Source: Micavibrio aeruginosavorus (GTDB lineage: Bacteria > Pseudomonadota > Alphaproteobacteria > UBA9219). Taken from it: 17,757 nt of DNA. Every line of letters begins with the position of its first letter. Positions within the stretch are counted from its first letter, which is position 1. Location: positions 1-17,757 of the forward strand of contig DYNT01000009.1 in the NCBI GenBank assembly GCA_020720905.1. The letters run 5' to 3'. The position numbers and the translations under genes were made by a program. The notes under the pieces were generated by a model. It searched no databases, had not been told where the DNA came from, and saw only the letters and a list, made by a program, of their open reading frames with translations. Below are positions 7,787-13,986 of this stretch, piece by piece.

Positions 7787-8765
7787 AATTGTTTGTCCTG
7801 CGGGAACGCCTGCTGCGCTTCGCGCCGCCATCGATGCGGGTGCGAATACCGTCTATGTTGGTTTTCGCGATAGCACGAACGCTCGTAACTATCCGGGGCT
7901 TAATTTTGATGTTGAGGAAATGGCCGAAGGCGCGGCTTATGCCCATGAACGTGGGCGCAAGCTGCTTGTCGCCATCAACACCTTTCCCCGCGCGGGTGAA
8001 CCAGAGCCGTGGCATGCGGCCATCGATAACGCGGCGGCGATTGGCGCAGATGCGGTGATTATGGCCGATATTGGCCTTTTGGATTATGCAACCCACAAGC
8101 ACCCGAATCTCAGGCGGCATTTATCGGTGCAGGCGGCTGCCTCAAACCCGCTTTCTATCGCCTTTTATCGCGACAATTTCGACATCAAACGCGTCGTTTT
8201 GCCGCGTGTTTTGTCGGTAGAGGAGGTGGCCGCGATTATTGACGAGATTCGCATTGAAACGGAAGTATTTTGCTTTGGTAGTGTCGGCACAATGTCTGAG
8301 GGGCGGTGTTTTCTATCCTCCTATATGACGGGGTTGTCGCCAAGCCATGATGGTGCATGCGCCCCTGCCAGCCATGTTGCCTATAAGGAAGAGGCGGGCG
8401 GCTGCCGCCTTGCCTGCCTTGGCGATGTGACGCTTAACCGCTTTGGCAAAGATGAAGCCGCGTCTTATCCCACGCCCTGTAAGGGGCGCTATGTCGCGTT
8501 GGGGCAGCCTTCGTATTTATTCGAAGAGCCTGTGGGTTGGAACGTCATTGATATTTTGCCTCAACTGAAAGCGGCGGGCGTGACCGCACTGAAGATTGAG
8601 GGCAGGCAACGTTCTCGCGCCTATGTCACGCAAGTTGTTGGCACGTTCCGGCATGTGCTGGACGCGCTGGCGCGTGGCGAGACGGACGTAGACACGGGCG
8701 CGCTGCATCAACTAGCCGAAGGGGGGCAGCAAACCCTTGGCGCATATCAAAAGGGATGGCGCTAA
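7767..8765 (+). CDS. ubiU: Anaerobic ubiquinone hydroxylase subunit UbiU (peptidase U32 fold)
   Basis: UbiU and UbiV form a heterodimer of 4Fe-4S proteins that hydroxylates ubiquinone precursors without O2. This 332-residue copy has the family blocks EIVCPAGTPAALRAAIDAGA, GFRDSTNARNYPGLNF, VVLPRVLSVEEV, MSEGRCFLSSYMTG, CKGRY and ALKIEGRQRS. Three of the four cluster Cys known in E. coli can be placed: C181 (EGRC), C198 (DGAC) and C238 (PTPCKGRY). The fourth, expected seven residues before C181 (SLC in E. coli), is Gly174 here (FGSVGTMSEGRC); a Cys lies at 169 (EVFCFG). C213 and C217 are extra. It starts inside the end of ubiT. A toxin-antitoxin cassette separates it from ubiV. Confidence 0.93.
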   Translation: MTRPFLEIVCPAGTPAALRAAIDAGANTVYVGFRDSTNARNYPGLNFDVEEMAEGAAYAHERGRKLLVAINTFPRAGEPEPWHAAIDNAAAIGADAVIMADIGLLDYATHKHPNLRRHLSVQAAASNPLSIAFYRDNFDIKRVVLPRVLSVEEVAAIIDEIRIETEVFCFGSVGTMSEGRCFLSSYMTGLSPSHDGACAPASHVAYKEEAGGCRLACLGDVTLNRFGKDEAASYPTPCKGRYVALGQPSYLFEEPVGWNVIDILPQLKAAGVTALKIEGRQRSRAYVTQVVGTFRHVLDALARGETDVDTGALHQLAEGGQQTLGAYQKGWR

Positions 8766-8772
8766 AACGGAC

Positions 8773-8801
8773 TTGACAATATATCCCAGATATGAGATAA
8801 T
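8773..8801 (+). promoter_or_regulatory. Sigma-70-type promoter and dyad operator of the toxin-antitoxin cassette
   Basis: A perfect -35 TTGACA (8773-8778) and a near-perfect -10 GATAAT (8796-8801) are spaced by 17 bases. Between them lies the perfect dyad ATATC-CCA-GATAT (8781-8793), a plausible operator for autorepression by the antitoxin. The expected transcript start near 8808 leaves only about 8 bases before the toxin ATG at 8816, so the message may be nearly leaderless. Promoter elements are read directly; operator use is inferred from how such systems are usually controlled. Confidence 0.75.
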
Positions 8802-8815
8802 AAGAAGATTAGGCA

Positions 8816-9202
8816 ATGACAGGTGTTCTTCAGGCACGAGAAAGGCCTTTGGCGTGGGTTGACTCCGCCAAAAAGGATTTTATGGCTTTTCCTAAAATGG
8901 TTCAGAAAGATATGGGAAATGCTTTAGGGCTAGCACAGTTCGGCGGCAAACACCCCCATGCGAAACCATGGAAAGGGGAAGGTGCTGGCGTTCTTGAGAT
9001 TGTCGAAGCCCATGCCGGAAATGCCTACCGCGCCATTTATACGGTGAGGTTTCCTGAAATGGTTTATGTCCTTCATGCCTTTCAGAAAAAATCGCCGCAT
9101 GGTATTAAAACGGCTCAATCTGACATTGAGCTGCTCGGCAAACGGCTAAAAGCAGCGCAAGAGGATTATCTGCGCTTGGTCAAGACACAGGGCAAAGGGT
9201 AA
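8816..9202 (+). CDS. higB: RelE/HigB-type toxin (phage Gp49-like family)
   Basis: This small basic protein of 128 residues fits the Gp49-like/HigB toxin family, which mostly cleave mRNA at the ribosome. The core is GAGVLEIVEAHAGNAYRAIYTVRF, then MVYVLHAFQKKSPHGIKT, then a C-terminal helix with R and K residues. This matches the family pattern G-h-x-E-h...YR-h-h-Y...h-h-x-L-h-x-F-x-K-K. Toxin comes first, then the antitoxin six bases later, the HigBA order. It carries its own strong promoter. Base composition is more A/T-rich than ubiU, consistent with later acquisition into the ubi cluster. The ribosome-binding site is poor (AAGAAGA at 8802-8808). Confidence 0.85.
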   Translation: MTGVLQARERPLAWVDSAKKDFMAFPKMVQKDMGNALGLAQFGGKHPHAKPWKGEGAGVLEIVEAHAGNAYRAIYTVRFPEMVYVLHAFQKKSPHGIKTAQSDIELLGKRLKAAQEDYLRLVKTQGKG

Positions 9203-9208
9203 AACGCA

Positions 9209-9541
9209 ATGGAAAAAATCACACGAGGCACAACAAATGTTTTTGCCGATCTGGGCTTTGCCGATGCCATAGAGCGTCAGGCCAAGCTAAAGCTCGTCTT
9301 GGCGATTAATGAAATTATCCGAACAGAAAAATTTACACAAATCGAGGCTGCGTCAAAACTTAAAGTTAATCAGCCAAAAATATCGGCGCTGGCAAACTAT
9401 AAACTGGAAGGATTTTCAGTCGAGCGTCTTATGCATTTTTTGACGGCGCTGGATAGAGATGTCGAGATTTCCATCACAAAACCCAAGAAACATAGAACGG
9501 GATCAACGCGCGTTGGCGAAATTCGTGTAGCTTCGACGTAA
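9209..9541 (+). CDS. higA: HigA-type XRE-family antitoxin
   Basis: The 110-residue protein has the shape of antitoxins paired with Gp49-like toxins. It has an N-terminal NVFADLGFADAIERQAKLKL segment, then a helix-turn-helix: FTQIEAASKLKVNQPKISALANYKLEGFSVERLMHFLTALDRDVEI. The closing block GFSVERLMHFLTALDRDVEI is characteristic of this HTH family. It should neutralise the toxin and repress the promoter at 8773-8801. It begins six bases after the toxin stop and ends eight bases before ubiV, so ubiV may be co-transcribed with the cassette. Confidence 0.88.
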   Translation: MEKITRGTTNVFADLGFADAIERQAKLKLVLAINEIIRTEKFTQIEAASKLKVNQPKISALANYKLEGFSVERLMHFLTALDRDVEISITKPKKHRTGSTRVGEIRVAST

Positions 9542-9549
9542 CCATCATA

Positions 9550-10578
9550 ATGACCTCTTCACACCTTACCCTTGGGCCGTTATTTTATAACTGGCCGCCG
9601 GAAAAGATGCGGGATTTTTATTTCCGTATCGCGGACGAAGCACCTGTGGATTGCGTTTATGTGGGTGAGGTCGTGTGCTCAAAACGTGAGCCTTTTTTCA
9701 GTCCCTATCAGGATGAAGTCATTGAGCGGTTGGAGCGGGCGGGCAAGCAAGTTGTTTTATCGTCTTTGGCTTTGTTGACATTGCCGCGAGAAAGGGCTGC
9801 GTTGCTTGAAAAAGCGGCGGGAAATCGCCTTATTGAAGCCAATGACGTGTCGGCCCTTCAGGCTTTGGAAGGCAAGCCATTTATTGTGGGACCCATGATT
9901 AACGTGATGAACGAAGGCACATTGGCTGCGCTGGCCGCCCGTGGCGCTGTGCGTGTCGTGTTCGCCTCGGAAATGTCGGGCAAGGCGATGAGGGGGTTGG
10001 CACGTTATTCGTCGTCATTGCGAGGAGCGAACGCGACGAAGCAATCCAGTAGCGCGGCGTCTGCCGCGCAAGAGAGTCGCACGCCTCGCAGACGCTCGGC
10101 AGCTGAATCGCCACGGGGCTCCGCCCCTCGCGATGACGAAATGGGGATTCAAACCGAAGTTCAGGTCTTTGGGCGGCAACCTTTGGCGATTTCTATGCGG
10201 TGTTATCACGCCCGCGCTCATGGCCGCGATAAGGATCATTGCCGCCGCGTTTGCATCAATGATCCCGATGGTCTTGATGTTGATACCATCACGGGGCAGC
10301 CTATCTTGACCATCAATGGCACGCAGACCCTTACACGCGGTTATGTCGTTTTGCTGGATGAAATGCGTGCAATGGCGGATTCGGGTGTCACCCATTTCCG
10401 CCTTTCGCCACAAGATAGGGATATGGTCAAGGTCGCGCAGGTGTATCGTGCGTTTTTAGAGGGGCGATTCGACTCAGAATCAGCTCTTAATAAGCTGATA
10501 GCGCTTAATAAATCCCTTGTTGCCATCAACGGCTTTTATCACGGGGTTGAGGGGAAAAGTTTTGTTTCGATCCCCTAA
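9550..10578 (+). CDS. ubiV: Anaerobic ubiquinone hydroxylase subunit UbiV (peptidase U32 fold), with repeat-encoded insert
   Basis: UbiV is the 4Fe-4S partner of UbiU. The blocks LTLGPLFYNWPPEKMRDFY, VYVGEVVCSKR, FGRQPLAISMRCYHARAHGRDKDHCRRVC and ILTINGTQT identify it. The four cluster Cys are all present: C43, C218, C231 and C235, with the same 13- and 4-residue spacings as C180-C193-C197 of E. coli UbiV. The protein is 342 residues against about 292 in E. coli. The excess lies at about 155-197 and is encoded by a palindromic repeat placed before the strand IQTEVQVFG, a likely surface loop. No clear Shine-Dalgarno sequence precedes ATG 9550. Confidence 0.93.
   Translation: MTSSHLTLGPLFYNWPPEKMRDFYFRIADEAPVDCVYVGEVVCSKREPFFSPYQDEVIERLERAGKQVVLSSLALLTLPRERAALLEKAAGNRLIEANDVSALQALEGKPFIVGPMINVMNEGTLAALAARGAVRVVFASEMSGKAMRGLARYSSSLRGANATKQSSSAASAAQESRTPRRRSAAESPRGSAPRDDEMGIQTEVQVFGRQPLAISMRCYHARAHGRDKDHCRRVCINDPDGLDVDTITGQPILTINGTQTLTRGYVVLLDEMRAMADSGVTHFRLSPQDRDMVKVAQVYRAFLEGRFDSESALNKLIALNKSLVAINGFYHGVEGKSFVSIP
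10013..10138. repeat. CGTCAT-bounded palindromic element inserted in frame in ubiV
   Basis: The element runs from CGTCATTGCGAGG to the inverted CCCTCGCGATGACG and is 126 bases, exactly 42 codons. The internal core GCGGCGTCTGCCGCGCAAGAG and GCAGACGCTCGGCAGCTGAA resembles the cores in yejF and nrdG. Translated, the core gives AAQES-x2-PR-x-R-x-AA, the same peptide frame as the nrdG copy. The host gene stays open and its cluster Cys are unaffected. Confidence 0.88.
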
Positions 10579-10744
10579 AAGCCACAGTAGAACAACTGTT
10601 TTTTGGGGGTGGATGGCGGAAAAGCGACATATCCTTGTAGGGTTGCTCTTTTCGTTTTACCCCCAATTCCATCCCCAGAATTCGTCTGGTCATGAGGCGG
10701 TGGCCGATTTATTTTTAGGGCCAACTATGCTATTAAGATTCCTT

Positions 10745-10770
10745 CTATCGATACGAACCCGTATTGATAG
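10745..10770. other. Dyad/hairpin in the ubiV-nrdD gap
   Basis: CTATCGATACG and CGTATTGATAG form an 11-bp stem with one G·U-type mismatch and an AACC loop. There is no T-run after it, so it is not a normal intrinsic terminator. It could be an operator dyad or an RNA structure in the 397-base gap between ubiV and nrdD. A second, looser dyad, GGTTAA-N16-TTAACC, lies at 10810-10837. No convincing gene was found in this gap. Confidence 0.5.
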
Positions 10771-10854
10771 GCCGATAGGTTGAATCATGTCATAATCGTG
10801 GCGGTTTGGGGTTAATCTTTGGTCATCTCTCTTAACCAATCTTTTTGTTAAAAC

Positions 10855-10868
10855 TTGACATAGATCAA
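10855..10868. promoter_or_regulatory. FNR-type box upstream of nrdD
   Basis: TTGACATAGATCAA fits the FNR/FixK-type consensus TTGA(T/C)-N4-ATCAA. Its centre (10861.5) predicts a class II transcript start near 10903 with a -10 near 10891-10896, where TTAAAT lies. This places anaerobic dNTP synthesis under the same type of control as ubiT. The leader would be about 73 bases. Confidence 0.75.
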
Positions 10869-10874
10869 TAGGCC

Positions 10875-10890
10875 ACACTACATTTTGTGT
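10875..10890. promoter_or_regulatory. NrdR-type box upstream of nrdD
   Basis: ACACTACATTTTGTGT is a 16-base imperfect inverted repeat fitting the NrdR-box pattern (ACAC...ATnT...GTGT) used by the repressor of ribonucleotide reductase genes. It lies between the FNR box and the predicted -10, where a bound repressor would block RNA polymerase. NrdR boxes usually occur as pairs; I see no clear second one, which lowers confidence. Confidence 0.6.
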
Positions 10891-10943
10891 TTAAATGCTC
10901 TCACGCCACCTTCATCTTGTTGGTGCACACAAAATTATTAATT

Positions 10944-10960
10944 GACTTCGGTAAGAAGTC
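10944..10960 (+). other. Leader hairpin just before the nrdD ribosome-binding site
   Basis: GACTTC and GAAGTC form a perfect 6-bp stem with a GGTAA loop, ending three bases before the strong Shine-Dalgarno sequence GGGAGGA (10964-10970), which is five bases from the nrdD ATG at 10976. It would lie in the nrdD leader and could affect stability or initiation. Confidence 0.45.
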
Positions 10961-10975
10961 CTTGGGAGGAAATAC

Positions 10976-12991
10976 ATGCTCGATCTCGCCACAGCTCAAG
11001 TTATTCCGTTCGAACCACGCCCTGCTTCGCAAGAACAAGAGCAGAAAAATACGGGCACAAGGATCAATTGTTCCGACTCTGTGGATGAGTATCTCTCCAA
11101 GTCTGATTGGCGCATCAACGCCAACGCGAATGTCGGTTACAGCCATGCCGGACTCGTCAACAACCTTGCGGGCAAGGTGATCGCTAATTTTTGGCTGGAT
11201 CAAGTCTATACGCAGGAAGAGGGCGCGGCTCACCGTGAAGGCGATTATCATATCCATGATCTTGACAGCCTTGCGGGCTATTGCGCGGGGTGGAGTCTGC
11301 GCCAGCTTCTCAGCGAGGGCTTTAATGGTGTGACGGGGCGCGTCTCCTCACGGCCTCCTCGCCACTTCCGTGAAGCGCTCGGGCAGATGGCCAACTTCCT
11401 TGGCATCTTGCAGTCCGAATGGGCTGGCGCTCAGGCCTTTTCTTCGTTCGATACTTATCTGGCACCTTATGTGTTCCGTGATCAGCTGGATGATAAAGCA
11501 ATTAGCAAGGCAATCCGTCAATTTGTCTACAATCTGAATGTTCCGGCGCGTTGGGGGCAGTCGCCTTTCACCAACGTGACGCTTGATATCACGGTTCCCG
11601 ACGATTTGAAGCCTCAAATGCCGATGGCTCGCGGCGATCATCTGTTTGCGAATTTGAAGCAAGACGAAGCCGATAAGCTTTTGGCGTTGGCTAAATACCG
11701 TCGCCCAGAGCTGAAGAGTTTGTCTGAGATGACCTATGCTGATTTTGTTCCTGAGATGGAGCGCATCGTTCTGGCCTATTATGACGTGATGACAGAAGGC
11801 GATAGCACGGGGCAACCCTTCACGTTTCCGATTCCAACGGTCAACATCACCGAGCAATTTGACTGGAACAACAAAATCGCTGATGCGATCTTTGAAAACG
11901 CCGCCAAGGTGGGAAGCTCATACTTCCAGAACTTTATCGGCAGCCAATATAAGCTGGACGAAAACGGTAAGCTGGTTGAAAATCCTGAAGCCTATAAGCC
12001 TAACGCGGTGCGCTCGATGTGCTGCCGCTTGCAGCTGGACTTGCGTGAGCTTCAAAAGCGCGGCAACGGCCTTTTTGGCTCGGCTGAAATGACGGGTTCT
12101 ATCGGTGTTGTCACACTCAACATGGCGCGTCTTGGCCACAAGTTTAAGGGCGATGAGACGAGCTTGATGGCTGAAATTGAACGCCTCATGGATATGGCTA
12201 AAAGCACGCTGGAGAAAAAGCGCGTCTTTGTGAACGAAATGTTCGAGCGTGGCCTTTATCCCTATAGCCGCCGGTATCTGTCATCTTTCCGCAATCACTT
12301 CAGCACCATTGGCGTCAATGGCATGAATGAAATGATTGAAAACTTTACGGACGGCAAGCATGACATGACCGATCAAGAAGGCATCGCGTTCTCGCTACGC
12401 ATTCTTGATCATATTCGTGCCCGTCTGCGCACGTACCAAGAAGAGTCGGGTAACTTGTACAATTTGGAGGCGTCTCCAGCAGAAGGTGCGACGTATCGCT
12501 TCGCCAAGGAAGATTTGAAACGCTTCCCTGGAATCAAGCAATCTGGCAGCGGCCCTAACATCTATTACACGAACAGCAGCCAGCTTCCTGCCAGCTGCAC
12601 CGAGGATCCGTTTGAGGCCTTGGATCTGCAAAACAAGCTGCAATGCAAATATACAGGCGGCACGGTGTTGCATATGTATATGAATGAGAAGCTGGATACG
12701 GCGGACTCATGCCGTCAGTTCGTGAAGGCGGTTTTGACCAACTATCAGCTGCCCTATATTACGATCACGCCTGTCTTTTCCGTTTGTGATGAGCATGGCT
12801 ATCTGAAGGGCGAACAACCCACATGCCCGCACTGCGGCGAAACGACGCAGGTGTGGACTCGCGTGATGGGCTACTTCCGTCCCGTGGACAGCTTTAACAT
12901 CGGCAAGAAGGGCGAGCATCGTGAGCGCGTTCACTTCACCGAGGACGCTATTCGCAAACACAAGCTGTGCAGCGATGGATGCTGCAACTAA
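10976..12991 (+). CDS. nrdD: Anaerobic (class III) ribonucleoside-triphosphate reductase
   Basis: NrdD reduces ribonucleotides to deoxyribonucleotides without oxygen using a glycyl radical. The 671 residues include INCSDSVDEYL, the HREGDYHIHDLDSLAGYCAGWSL block, GAQAFSSFDTYLAPY, NLNVPARWGQSPFTN, FTFPIPT, SMCCRLQLDLREL, and RNHFSTIGVNGMNEM. Near the C-terminus a zinc-site motif C-x2-HGY-x2-GE-x3-CPHCG is followed by TRVMGYFRPVDSFN, where Gly632 is the likely radical residue. No N-terminal ATP-cone is visible, so allosteric activity control may be absent. The end, KLCSDGCCN, carries three Cys after the radical site. The gene starts with a strong GGGAGGA site and is followed by nrdG. Confidence 0.96.
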   Translation: MLDLATAQVIPFEPRPASQEQEQKNTGTRINCSDSVDEYLSKSDWRINANANVGYSHAGLVNNLAGKVIANFWLDQVYTQEEGAAHREGDYHIHDLDSLAGYCAGWSLRQLLSEGFNGVTGRVSSRPPRHFREALGQMANFLGILQSEWAGAQAFSSFDTYLAPYVFRDQLDDKAISKAIRQFVYNLNVPARWGQSPFTNVTLDITVPDDLKPQMPMARGDHLFANLKQDEADKLLALAKYRRPELKSLSEMTYADFVPEMERIVLAYYDVMTEGDSTGQPFTFPIPTVNITEQFDWNNKIADAIFENAAKVGSSYFQNFIGSQYKLDENGKLVENPEAYKPNAVRSMCCRLQLDLRELQKRGNGLFGSAEMTGSIGVVTLNMARLGHKFKGDETSLMAEIERLMDMAKSTLEKKRVFVNEMFERGLYPYSRRYLSSFRNHFSTIGVNGMNEMIENFTDGKHDMTDQEGIAFSLRILDHIRARLRTYQEESGNLYNLEASPAEGATYRFAKEDLKRFPGIKQSGSGPNIYYTNSSQLPASCTEDPFEALDLQNKLQCKYTGGTVLHMYMNEKLDTADSCRQFVKAVLTNYQLPYITITPVFSVCDEHGYLKGEQPTCPHCGETTQVWTRVMGYFRPVDSFNIGKKGEHRERVHFTEDAIRKHKLCSDGCCN

Positions 12992-12999
12992 ACAAAGGA

Positions 13000-13076
13000 G
13001 CATTTAGCATCCGGCATTTAGCATTTAGGGAAAAGAAAAGACCTGCACTAAATGCTAAATGCTAAATGCTAAATGC
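13000..13076 (+). repeat. Heptamer-repeat hairpin between nrdD and nrdG
   Basis: Four perfect tandem TAAATGC heptamers (13049-13076) face inverted copies GCATTTA (13000-13006, 13014-13020, 13021-13027). The two 28-base arms pair at 25 of 28 positions, the only mismatch being CCG at 13011-13013, around a 21-base loop. The stem begins at the last G of a perfect AAAGGAG (12994-13000) lying just after the nrdD stop, and it ends four bases before the nrdG ATG. No other Shine-Dalgarno sequence serves nrdG. Confidence 0.9.
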
Positions 13077-13080
13077 TGAC

Positions 13081-13968
13081 ATGCCTTCTCTTTACGACAT
13101 CACCCCGTTTTCTCTCCTCGATTACCCGAACGAAATGTCCTGCATCGTTTGGGTGGCGGGGTGCAATATGCGTTGCGTTTACTGCCATAACCCCAACATT
13201 GTTTTTGGGAAGGGCGAGAAAGAGGATGATGAGGTCATTGCTTTCCTTGAAAAGCGCATTGGCAAATTATCTGCCGTTGTTTTTTCAGGTGGCGAGGCGA
13301 CGCTGTATGCGGGCTTGCCCGCTTTGATGCGCCGCGTGAAAGCGATGGGCTTTAAAATCAAGCTGGATACCAATGGCTCTCGCCCCGAAGTGCTGCGCGG
13401 TCTGTTGGCCGAGGGTCTTGTGGATTACGTTGCGATGGATTTCAAATGCCCACCGGAAAAAACGGGGGCGTTGATTGGCACGTCTAAATTATGGGAGCCG
13501 TTTATGCAAAGTCTGGCGCTGTTGATAGAGGCGGCTTCCCTCATTCATACTGCCGTCATTCCGGCGAAAGCCGGAATCCAGCCTGTCGGGTCGAAGCTGC
13601 ATAGCAGCGAAGCCCGATGCGTCACTAGAGCGGCGCAAGAAAAGAGTCTTATGCCGCGCGGACGCGCGGCGCTGGATCCCGCTTTTCAGCGGGATGACGA
13701 TAAAGGAGAGCGTTTTTCCAATACCCCAACACACCCCCTGACCTTTGAAATCCGCACAACCGTTCACCCCGATTGGCTGGATGAAAAAGATTTGGCATGG
13801 ATGATTGCGTTTTTGGATGAGGCAGGTTATCGCGGGACATACTATATCCAAAATGTCGCCTCAACAGGTGATAAAACCATCGGCAACGTCGCTAAACCAG
13901 AACGCGCGCTAGACCTTGCGCTTATTCCGTCCCCCAAGGGGTTTTCCTTAGCCTATCGGAATTTCTAA
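13081..13968 (+). CDS. nrdG: Anaerobic ribonucleotide reductase activating protein (radical SAM), with repeat-encoded insert
   Basis: NrdG uses S-adenosylmethionine and a 4Fe-4S cluster to make the glycyl radical on NrdD. The cluster motif CNMRCVYC (C28, C32, C35) is followed by VVFSGGEATLYAGLPALMRRVKAMGFKIKLDTNG and DYVAMDFKCPPEK. The C-terminal part has FEIRTTVHPDWLDEKDLAWM. The length of 295 residues is about 65 above the usual form; residues about 158-206 come from a palindromic repeat placed between a helix (LALLIEA) and the strand FEIRTTVHP. ATG 13081 (MPSLYDITPFSLLDYP) is chosen on homology; an in-frame ATG at 13066 lies inside the heptamer repeat. Its likely Shine-Dalgarno sequence is separated from the ATG by the hairpin at 13000-13076. 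Confidence 0.93.
   Translation: MPSLYDITPFSLLDYPNEMSCIVWVAGCNMRCVYCHNPNIVFGKGEKEDDEVIAFLEKRIGKLSAVVFSGGEATLYAGLPALMRRVKAMGFKIKLDTNGSRPEVLRGLLAEGLVDYVAMDFKCPPEKTGALIGTSKLWEPFMQSLALLIEAASLIHTAVIPAKAGIQPVGSKLHSSEARCVTRAAQEKSLMPRGRAALDPAFQRDDDKGERFSNTPTHPLTFEIRTTVHPDWLDEKDLAWMIAFLDEAGYRGTYYIQNVASTGDKTIGNVAKPERALDLALIPSPKGFSLAYRNF
13554..13699. repeat. CGTCAT-bounded palindromic element inserted in frame in nrdG
   Basis: The element runs 146 bases, from CGTCATTCCGGCGAAAGCCG to CCCGCTTTTCAGCGGGATGACG. Its two end hairpins are CCGGCGAAAGCCGG and CCCGCTTTTCAGCGGG; ATCCAG and CTGGAT pair inside them. The core GCGGCGCAAGAAAAGAGTCT and TATGCCGCGCGGACGCGCGG is nearly that of the yejF copy. Translated it gives AAQEKSLMPRGRAALDP, in frame with the host. 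An extra 20 or so codons around it (SLIHTA before, GERFSNTPTHP after) may be part of the insertion event. Confidence 0.88.
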
Positions 13969-13986
13969 AACCGCTTTTTGGTTTTA
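13966..13986. terminator. Weak bidirectional hairpin between nrdG and the convergent gene
   Basis: TAAAACC and GGTTTTA form a 7-bp stem around GCTTTTT and overlap both stop codons of the convergent genes. T-rich stretches lie on both sides, but the stem is A/T-rich, so this is a weak candidate terminator. Confidence 0.35.

Noticed and set aside
10614..10783. Possible small gene of 56 codons between ubiV and nrdD
   Set aside because: No Shine-Dalgarno sequence, no recognisable protein features, and the stretch is crossed by dyads; it reads as regulatory DNA.
13554..13699. nrdG as a pseudogene broken by an insertion
   Set aside because: The frame remains open, the radical-SAM Cys and the conserved C-terminal block are intact, and two other genes carry similar in-frame inserts.
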